Positions 1 to 4,091 of a DNA stretch of 5,256 nt are shown here, in pieces; position 1 is the first letter of the stretch; every line of letters starts with the position of its first letter. The notes under the pieces were generated by a model. It did no database searches and had not been told where the DNA came from. It saw only the letters and a program-made list of their open reading frames with translations. Origin of the DNA: Actinomycetota bacterium (GTDB taxonomy: Bacteria; Actinomycetota; Thermoleophilia; Solirubrobacterales; Solirubrobacteraceae); contig SYBY01000250.1 of assembly GCA_005788585.1 (NCBI GenBank), positions 1-5,256 on the forward strand, in the 5' to 3' direction. The position numbers and the translations under genes were made by a program.

Positions 1-204
1 ATGACCGTCGCCGATCTCCTCATGAGTCAGAAGCGGTGGGGTCGCACCCGCTGCAAGAAGTTCCTCTCCGCCATCCCCCTGTCCGAGACCAAGACGGTCG
101 GCTCCCTCACCGAGCGCCAGCGCCACGCCGTGGCACAGGCCTTGGGCGAGGAGCCGCGACAGCGGGACGCGGCACCGGGCGCGACCATGCGCCTCGCCGC
201 GTAG
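1..204 (+). CDS. Actinobacterial-type integration host factor-like DNA-binding protein, 3' part (5' cut by window edge)
   Basis: This is the C-terminal 67 residues of a small nucleoid-associated protein of the actinobacterial IHF (mIHF/sIHF) type, which binds duplex DNA through a helix-two-turn-helix region. It is unrelated to the proteobacterial IHF heterodimer. The visible part matches the family in order: a 'VADLL' helix (residues 3-7), a glycine/basic turn 'KRWGRTRC' (11-18) where classical members have 'PGVGKVRA', then a 'SETKTVGSLTERQR' segment (28-41) matching 'SESRRVRGLG', and a final helix. Family members are about 100 residues or more with a charged N-terminal helix, so the ATG at base 1 is probably an internal methionine and the gene starts before the window. 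A basic tail follows residue 50. It ends 6 bases from the stop of the convergent VOC gene. The family call is by recalled motif resemblance. Confidence 0.82.
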   Translation: MTVADLLMSQKRWGRTRCKKFLSAIPLSETKTVGSLTERQRHAVAQALGEEPRQRDAAPGATMRLAA

Positions 205-210
205 CGCGGC

Positions 211-672
211 TCAGGACGACATCGGAACGGGCGGCGCCGGGGGCGGCGCCGCCACGCCGACACGGGTCGCCAGCTCCAGGATGTGCCCGTCGGGGTCACG
301 CAGGTACAGGGAGTGGAAGCCGTTGCGCGAGAAGATCTCGCTCGTCGCCACCCCGTGCTGCTCGAGGTAGTCGCGCCAGCCGGCGAGCTCCTCACCGCTG
401 TCGACCGTCAGCGCGATGTGGTGCGTCGAGCCCTTCCCCACCACACCGGGGTCCATGGACGAGTACTCGAGGAACGAGATGCGCTGCCCGCCCCCGGTGT
501 CGAACCAGTAGTGCCGGGCGTCCGGATCGTCGTCGCTCGTCGACTCCTGGACGAGCGCGAGCCCCAGCAGGTCGCGATAGAAGGCGGTGGTGGCCTGCAG
601 GTCGGAGCTGATCAGGGTCAGGTGGTGCAGGCCGCGGATCGCCATGCGGCGCGGCTCGGCGGGGTCAGGCAC
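211..672 (-). CDS. VOC-superfamily (glyoxalase/extradiol dioxygenase-like) protein
   Basis: This 153-residue protein is a single vicinal-oxygen-chelate domain, the fold of glyoxalase I, ring-cleaving dioxygenases and some antibiotic-resistance proteins. Visible family marks are 'GLHHLTLISSDL' (14-25), 'FYRDLLGL' (31-38), 'THHIALTV' (83-90) and 'YLRDPDGHILELAT' (123-136). The likely metal ligands are His16 or His17, His84 or His85, and Glu133. One domain alone normally dimerises to build its active sites. The substrate cannot be read from sequence. The C-terminus is an Ala/Pro-rich tail. The GTG start at 672 is chosen because GGAGGA lies 10 bases upstream; the in-frame ATG at 645 (residue 10, just before the domain) has no clear ribosome binding site. 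The start overlaps the end of the upstream membrane-protein gene by 8 bases, so the two are probably translated together. Confidence 0.88.
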   Translation of the reverse strand: MPDPAEPRRMAIRGLHHLTLISSDLQATTAFYRDLLGLALVQESTSDDDPDARHYWFDTGGGQRISFLEYSSMDPGVVGKGSTHHIALTVDSGEELAGWRDYLEQHGVATSEIFSRNGFHSLYLRDPDGHILELATRVGVAAPPPAPPVPMSS

Positions 673-1138
673 GGAAGCTCAGTCCTCCGGATCGACGACG
701 GAACACCTCGCGCAGGGCGAGGACAGACAGGATGTAGACGGCCAGGCCGATCCCCAGGCGCACCAGCGCGCTGAGATCGGCGGCAAACCACGCGGCCGCG
801 ACCGCGATGGCCGTGGGCAGCAGCGCCAGCAGCATGCTGTGCGACCGGAACCCGGTGACGTGCTCGCGGATCGCGACCTCGAGCGAGGCCACGCAGATGA
901 CGGCGAGGCCGAAGCCCAGCACGGTCCGTCCGGCACCGGCACCCATGACGAGCCCGACGACGACGAACACGATCCCCGTGAGGATGAGGACCTCGACGAG
1001 CGGGAACGGCGCCCAGGGCGGCTTGGGCGCTTCGCCGGTGCGCGCGCGTCGCCGCGGCCGGCCCGGAGCGGCGCCGGCAGTCGGCGCGGCCATGGAGACC
1101 GGTGCTGGTCCTCCCCGCTTGCGGGTGCGACGTCCCAT
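665..1138 (-). CDS. Small four-helix membrane protein of unknown function
   Basis: This 157-residue protein has a very basic, Pro/Ala-rich N-terminal segment (residues 1-44, starting MGRRTRKRGG) and four hydrophobic stretches at about 46-65, 71-90, 102-121 and 124-143, followed by a basic end 'REVFRRRSGG'. The charge pattern places both ends in the cytoplasm. I do not recognise a characterised family. Arg91 and Glu92 sit between the second and third helices, and no catalytic motif is evident. A longer reading from a GTG at 1183 is possible, but it has no ribosome binding site and would run through a good promoter-like element. The ATG at 1138 also gives an N-terminus of a kind I recall from Solirubrobacterales membrane proteins. 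The last 8 bases overlap the VOC gene start, suggesting one transcript. The function is unknown. Confidence 0.72.
   Translation of the reverse strand: MGRRTRKRGGPAPVSMAAPTAGAAPGRPRRRARTGEAPKPPWAPFPLVEVLILTGIVFVVVGLVMGAGAGRTVLGFGLAVICVASLEVAIREHVTGFRSHSMLLALLPTAIAVAAAWFAADLSALVRLGIGLAVYILSVLALREVFRRRSGGLSFRA
683..688 (-). promoter_or_regulatory. Ribosome binding site setting the GTG start of the VOC gene
   Basis: On the minus strand this reads GGAGGA, with a 10-base spacer to the GTG at 672-670. It lies inside the end of the preceding membrane-protein gene. It favours GTG 672 over the downstream ATG at 645, which has only a GC-rich sequence without GGAGG before it. Confidence 0.65.
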
Positions 1139-1180
1139 ACGTGGGCGGGAGGCTATCGCGATCAACTTCTGTCCCGTCAA
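1136..1180 (-). promoter_or_regulatory. Candidate promoter of the membrane protein-VOC unit, possibly leaderless
   Basis: Reading the minus strand, TTGACG (1180-1175) serves as a -35 box. It is followed after 17 bases by GATAGC (1157-1152), or after 19 bases by TAGCCT (1155-1150), which fits the actinobacterial TAnnnT -10 pattern. Transcription would begin at about A1142 to A1138, that is within 4 bases of the ATG at 1138. No Shine-Dalgarno sequence precedes this ATG, as expected for a leaderless message. The element is predicted by eye only. Confidence 0.45.
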
Positions 1181-1275
1181 CACCTATCAACGTGCACAAA
1201 TTATACGTCTCTACTTTCTAGTCAGTGTTGCCTGTGCATATTTCCCTTCTCGTTTCCGACCTAAGGAGGAGCGTT
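1139..1275. promoter_or_regulatory. AT-enriched divergent intergenic region
   Basis: These 137 bases separate the leftward membrane-protein unit from the rightward secreted pair. Bases 1181-1260 are about 44% G+C by hand count, far below the flanking genes. The leftward promoter is described separately. A rightward promoter must also lie here, and TATACG (1202), TACTTT (1212) and CATATT (1237) are possible -10 boxes, but none has a convincing -35 at 16-18 bases. That could mean an activator or an alternative sigma factor, or simply a weak match. The short palindrome GTGCAC at 1192-1197 is too short to call an operator. Confidence 0.5.
1263..1270 (+). promoter_or_regulatory. Strong ribosome binding site for the first secreted-protein gene
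   Basis: AAGGAGGA is close to the full anti-Shine-Dalgarno complement. It sits 5 bases before GTG 1276, so it fixes that codon as the start and rules out the upstream in-frame ATG at 1225. Confidence 0.85.
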
Positions 1276-1701
1276 GTGCAACACCCTGTCGTAGCCCGCG
1301 GCCGGGCGGAGGGCACACTGCGTCTGAGGTGCCTACTCATCGCGGCAATCGCATGCTTGCTGCTAGCAGTACCTGCTGCGAACCCACCCCGAGCAGACGC
1401 GGTGTTCGCCCGCTTCTGCGACCCGTCGTACCTTCAGCCGGGCGCCGGCTGCGGTGCCTCGTGGTTTGAGCTCTTGCGCTCGAGCCGGGCGAAATCTTGG
1501 GACTGGGCAGGCTGGTACGCCACGGTGGGCGCCGCCGCTCTTGACAACCAGTACCAGTGGTACGGGTCGTTCGTGACCGGCTGGGTCTATGCCTGCCACC
1601 CGTATGCCGGTGGGCAGTTCCTCATGCCCGTCATCGCCAACTTCCACTCGTCAGCAACGTTCATGTCCGGAAGCGCAACCTGGGGGTCGGATCCATGCTG
1701 A
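1276..1701 (+). CDS. Small secreted protein with four mature cysteines, function unknown
   Basis: This 141-residue protein begins with a basic n-region (residues 8-18), a hydrophobic core (19-35) and an A-D-A site after which signal peptidase would cut at residue 42, leaving a mature chain of about 99 residues. The mature chain is rich in Trp, Tyr, Gly and Ser and has exactly four cysteines (48, 59, 107 and 141), the last being the C-terminal residue, so two disulfides are plausible outside the cell. The spacing 'FCDPSYLQPGAGC' followed by 'YACHPY' resembles small secreted proteins I recall from Solirubrobacterales, but no function is known to me. The GTG start is set by the strong ribosome binding site at 1263. 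Codons such as CTA, GCA, GTA, CCT and AGG occur here but are rare in the flanking genes. The stop overlaps the next start by 7 bases. Confidence 0.8.
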   Translation: MQHPVVARGRAEGTLRLRCLLIAAIACLLLAVPAANPPRADAVFARFCDPSYLQPGAGCGASWFELLRSSRAKSWDWAGWYATVGAAALDNQYQWYGSFVTGWVYACHPYAGGQFLMPVIANFHSSATFMSGSATWGSDPC

Positions 1702-2336
1702 ATCGGCGTCACGCACTAGCAGCATCGCTGGTCTGCTGCCTCGCCGGCACAGGACTCGTCACGTCGCTCTCGACAGCGCAGCCAGGCCCCCAGGCGTCCT
1801 CGCCTGCTCTCCCGATTCTGGCTGGGACCGCTGGGAAGGCGGTGGTTCCGTCCTCCGTAGAGCGTGACCTCCTCGGTCCCCGATTCGGCGCGAGCGTGGA
1901 CTCCCAACATGCCCGGGCGTTCGACGCACCGACAGGTCGGGGATGGGTGTTCAGCGACACCGAATACACATGTGTTGCAATTCCCGACCCTGGTTTCGGG
2001 TACGGCGTTGGGTGCTCTCCCGTGGCCGATGCGACGAAGCACGGAGTCGCCGTCGCACTGATTGACCCGCGGACCTCCGGAGCCGCCACGATCGCGGTCG
2101 CGCTGCCCGCGAATGGGCGGTTGGAGGCTGAGCGTTCGAACAAGGCGCGTTTGCCGCTGGCATCAAAGAACGGCGTCGTGGCCACCCGGCTGAATGGGCA
2201 CCGCGCGGTCATCTCCGAGACTCCGAGCGGGTCTCGGAGGCTTGAGCTACCCACCCCGCGCGAGCTCGACATCAAGGTGGACTGCGAGCGGTTGCCGTCC
2301 CGCCCCCCAGCCGACAGCGACGTCAGCTGCCGTTAG
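1695..2336 (+). CDS. Second secreted protein of the pair, beta-rich and cysteine-containing, function unknown
   Basis: This 213-residue protein starts with an arginine pair (residues 4-5), a hydrophobic core (8-25) and a likely signal cleavage after S-T-A at residue 28. The region around the arginine pair is only weakly like a Tat motif. The mature part has four cysteines: 93 and 107 flank the Gly/Pro-rich turn 'IPDPGFGYGVGC', and 197 and 212 lie near the C-terminus, suggesting two local disulfides. Residues 118-175 alternate hydrophobic and polar residues as in a beta-sheet domain. The pattern 'IAVALPANG...LPLASKNGVVA' resembles a recurrent Solirubrobacterales secreted family with a 'GLVPDGV...N.y' signature, which I recall but cannot verify. 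An in-frame ATG at 1557 lies deep inside the preceding gene, so ATG 1695 is taken. It overlaps the previous stop as ATGCTGA, with a weak GGGGG upstream, so coupled translation is likely. Confidence 0.78.
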   Translation: MLNRRHALAASLVCCLAGTGLVTSLSTAQPGPQASSPALPILAGTAGKAVVPSSVERDLLGPRFGASVDSQHARAFDAPTGRGWVFSDTEYTCVAIPDPGFGYGVGCSPVADATKHGVAVALIDPRTSGAATIAVALPANGRLEAERSNKARLPLASKNGVVATRLNGHRAVISETPSGSRRLELPTPRELDIKVDCERLPSRPPADSDVSCR

Positions 2337-2339
2337 AAC

Positions 2340-2384
2340 AAGCGATTCGTCTGGCTGTCGCTATGGACAGCCAGACGAAAGCTT
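2340..2384. terminator. Perfect-stem hairpin between convergent genes, probable shared terminator
   Basis: A perfect 14-bp inverted repeat (2346-2359 with 2366-2379) encloses a 6-base loop. Four more pairs (AAGC 2340-2343 with GCTT 2381-2384) extend it across a small internal loop. It begins 4 bases after the stop of the secreted pair. The stop codon of the opposing coiled-coil gene lies in the loop, and that gene's last codons form one arm. Neither side has a clear run of T residues, so termination may be rho-aided, or the structure may mainly protect the 3' ends of both messages. Confidence 0.7.
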
Positions 2385-2843
2385 GACCTGCCACCAGCCC
2401 GCGAGCATGCCGATGATCCCGCGGCGCGGTTTGACCTGGTAGCCACCGCACCCAGGCTCGCCGAGGTCGGCATTGCGAATCCGGACGTAGGGGTGCAGTT
2501 CGGGTGCGCGGCGGACCTCTTCGAGGAGCGCGCGGGTCTGGGCGATGTCGTCCCGGCGGGCGGCGCGGTGGGCGCGCTCCTGGGCGACACGGGCGATCAG
2601 GGCGTCGCGCTGGGCTTCGAGTTCGGCGAACGTCGGCAGGTGGGGCCGGCCGTGGCCCGCCGTCAACGTCGGCGCGATGGGGCGCCGGTCACCGGGGTCG
2701 CCGAACGCGTCGGTGGTGAGGAGCGCGAGCTCGCGCTCGAGGTGGCGCAGCTGGGTTCGAAGCGTGGCGCGGGCCGCGCGCTCGTCAGCGACAACGCCGG
2801 GATGCGGCGCGTCGTCGAGCAGCAATGTCGCGGGCGGGGCCAT
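2361..2843 (-). CDS. Coiled-coil protein with a conserved-looking Trp/Gly C-terminal motif
   Basis: This 160-residue, apparently cytoplasmic protein has no signal peptide. Two helical, charged stretches rich in Arg, Glu, Ala and Leu (about residues 21-45 and 72-115) look like coiled-coil arms separated by a Pro/Gly/Thr-rich linker. The C-terminal 35 residues are different: 'VRIRNADLGEPGCGGYQVKP' is followed by 'RRGIIGMLAGWWQVKLSSGC' and a final Pro, a compact Gly/Trp/Cys segment. I recall similar 'GMLMGWW.VKLSSGCP' endings on hypothetical proteins of Solirubrobacterales, but no function is known to me. The ATG at 2843 is chosen because GGAGGA stands 5 bases upstream; the longer reading from 2948 would run back into the B3/B4 gene. 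It lies 43 bases after that gene on the same strand and is probably cotranscribed, perhaps with its own weak promoter (GTGACC-17-TACGCT, 2890-2862). Confidence 0.75.
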   Translation of the reverse strand: MAPPATLLLDDAPHPGVVADERAARATLRTQLRHLERELALLTTDAFGDPGDRRPIAPTLTAGHGRPHLPTFAELEAQRDALIARVAQERAHRAARRDDIAQTRALLEEVRRAPELHPYVRIRNADLGEPGCGGYQVKPRRGIIGMLAGWWQVKLSSGCP

Positions 2844-2848
2844 CACGA

Positions 2849-2854
2849 TCCTCC
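2849..2854 (-). promoter_or_regulatory. Ribosome binding site setting the start of the coiled-coil gene
   Basis: The minus strand reads GGAGGA with a 5-base spacer to the ATG at 2843-2841. It decides against the upstream in-frame ATG at 2948, which lies inside the B3/B4 gene. Confidence 0.75.
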
Positions 2855-2886
2855 GCTTCGCAGCGTACCAACGGGCCCCCGCGGGG

Positions 2887-3489
2887 TCACGGGGCCAGGA
2901 GGTCGGCGACCCGGTCGAGCGCCTCCCATGCCGCGACCGCCGGAACACCGCCGGGCGTGACCGCGGCGAGTCGCACCTCGGTGGTCGACGTCGTCGGCAG
3001 CAGCGCTTCCGCGGAAGCGCCCCACAGCGGCGCCACCTCGCGCTCCTCGTCGGCCAGGACGATCACGCCGTCGACCAGCGTGACCCGCAGCGGGCCATGC
3101 AGCAGCGCCGCGTCCCACGCCGTCACCGCGACCTTCGTGTCGAGCAGCGCGAGCAGCAGCGCGTCGGTGACCACGTCCCGGGAGCGGAACCCGCCGTGGC
3201 GCAGCCGCTCCAGCAGCGCCGCCTCGTACGGCGTCCGGTCGACATCCGGGTCCAGGCCCGTGTGCCGGAACGCGACCCGGTAGGCGTGCACGATCTCGTC
3301 GTGCCGCGCCTCGATCGCCACCCCACCGGTGATGCGGCTCGCCAGCTCGCGCAGCCGGTCGCGGACGAACGGATCGCGGCCGCGGCGCAGGTCCACGGGC
3401 GTGATCAGCTCCCAGAGCACGATCCCGGGCAGGTCGGCCTCGACCTCCGGGTCGATCACGCCTCGCCTCGGGGTCGCGGGGTCGGTCAC
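2887..3489 (-). CDS. Stand-alone B3/B4 tRNA-binding-domain protein (PheT-related)
   Basis: This 200-residue protein resembles the free-standing B3/B4 domain, the module that edits mischarged Tyr-tRNA(Phe) in the beta subunit of phenylalanyl-tRNA synthetase. Visible matches are 'HAYRVAFRHTGLDPD' (about 67-81), the 'TPYEAALLERLRHGG' helix (85-99), 'DVVTDALLLALLDTKVAVTA' (104-123) with 'WDAALLHGPLRV' after it, and 'ADEEREVAPLWGA...STTEVRL' near the end. The family pattern is 'rpS.EaLlrR...g......vvD..n..sl......a.D...l.G'. Full PheT is far longer and the anticodon and catalytic parts are absent, so this is not a synthetase. Whether it edits tRNA or binds a small molecule is unknown. The GTG at 3489 overlaps the preceding stop as GTGA with no Shine-Dalgarno sequence, pointing to translational coupling; the upstream in-frame ATG at 3591 lies inside the redoxin gene. 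Confidence 0.74.
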   Translation of the reverse strand: MTDPATPRRGVIDPEVEADLPGIVLWELITPVDLRRGRDPFVRDRLRELASRITGGVAIEARHDEIVHAYRVAFRHTGLDPDVDRTPYEAALLERLRHGGFRSRDVVTDALLLALLDTKVAVTAWDAALLHGPLRVTLVDGVIVLADEEREVAPLWGASAEALLPTTSTTEVRLAAVTPGGVPAVAAWEALDRVADLLAP

Positions 3490-4091
3490 TTCAGCCGCGC
3501 CGCCCGCCGCTCGAGTTCCGCCACGGTCAGCTCGTCGTACACGCTCTCGCGCACGATGCCACCCTGGTCGGCGAACACGGTCTGGGGACACGTGATCACG
3601 CGGTAGACGGCACTCAGTGCGCCGTCGCGGTCCCAGCCGACCGGGATGGTGATGCCGCGCCGGTCGAGGTCCTCGCGCAGCTCATCGCGATCGCCCTTGA
3701 TCGCGATGGCGGCGACCTGGAGGCCGGGGCGCGCGCGCTTGAGCGCCTGCAGCGCGTCGAGCTGGGCCATGCAGCTGCCCACGGGCGCGACGAACGCCAG
3801 GACGACCGGCCCCTCCTCCGCCAGCTGACAGCCGTTGAGGATCTCGGGGCCGCGGACCTCGCACGCGGGCCGGGCCCCCGCCGCGCCCTGATCGTCGCGG
3901 CGGGCGAGATTCGCGTCGCCGTCGAGGTCGGAGCGCACCAGCGGGGCGGCGAACGGCGGCATCTCGACGCCCACCGGCAGGCTGTCAGGGGTGTCGTTGG
4001 CGCGGTCGGCGAAGAGCGCGTACCCGAGCCCCAGGAACGCGAGGACGAGCATCGCCCCCGCGACGGTGCCCGACCACCCCAGCCGCTTCAT
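3486..4091 (-). CDS. Membrane-anchored thioredoxin-fold (redoxin/AhpC-TSA-like) protein
   Basis: This 201-residue protein has one N-terminal membrane helix (about residues 9-28) with Lys2/Arg3 on the cytoplasmic side, so the rest should lie outside the membrane. The thioredoxin-like fold is visible as 'GPVVLAFVAPVGSC' (94-107), 'LQVAAIAIKGDRDELRE' (124-140), 'IPVGWDRDGALSAVYRV' (149-165) and 'TCPQTVFADQGGIV' (167-180), with Pro169 in the place of the cis-proline. The usual CXXC is missing: position 104 is Val and only Cys107 remains. Cys77 and Cys88 lie in an insert before the fold, and Cys168 sits directly before the cis-Pro. It may therefore be a one-cysteine peroxiredoxin-like enzyme, or use Cys107 with one of the others. 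It overlaps the RND gene stop by 4 bases (ATGA) and is followed by the B3/B4 gene with the same kind of overlap. The family is confident; the reaction is not. Confidence 0.83.
   Translation of the reverse strand: MKRLGWSGTVAGAMLVLAFLGLGYALFADRANDTPDSLPVGVEMPPFAAPLVRSDLDGDANLARRDDQGAAGARPACEVRGPEILNGCQLAEEGPVVLAFVAPVGSCMAQLDALQALKRARPGLQVAAIAIKGDRDELREDLDRRGITIPVGWDRDGALSAVYRVITCPQTVFADQGGIVRESVYDELTVAELERRAARLK

Noticed and set aside
196..210. A 6-bp perfect inverted repeat with the stop TAG as its loop at the end of the IHF-like gene
   Set aside because: The stem is made only of G and C in a G+C-rich stretch, is short and has no T run. It may be chance and is too weak to call a terminator.
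231..250. Direct repeat of GCGGCGCC near the end of the VOC gene
   Set aside because: It is part of the Ala/Pro codons of the protein tail, that is, low-complexity coding sequence.
36..611. A 191-codon plus-strand open frame over the IHF-like and VOC genes
   Set aside because: Arg/Pro/Ala-rich composition, overlaps two well-supported genes in other frames, and shows no recognisable domain.
618..1199. A 193-codon minus-strand open frame in another frame of the membrane-protein gene
   Set aside because: Arg-rich composition without hydrophobic segments. The alternative frame gives four clean membrane helices and a sensible overlap with the VOC gene.
1192..1243. Two similar GTGCA-A/T-rich stretches upstream of the secreted pair as a possible operator repeat
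   Set aside because: Only about five bases are shared exactly, and the spacing and symmetry are not convincing.
2874..2896. A GGCCCC/GGGGCC inverted repeat and a CCCCGCGGGG palindrome around the stop of the B3/B4 gene
   Set aside because: Such GC palindromes are expected by chance at this composition, and there is no T run. A role as attenuator between the two genes cannot be supported.
2545..3606. A 353-codon open frame on the plus strand
   Set aside because: It lies antisense to the coiled-coil, B3/B4 and redoxin genes, is full of low-complexity Arg/Ser/Ala, crosses two gene boundaries and has no family motif. It is a product of high G+C content.
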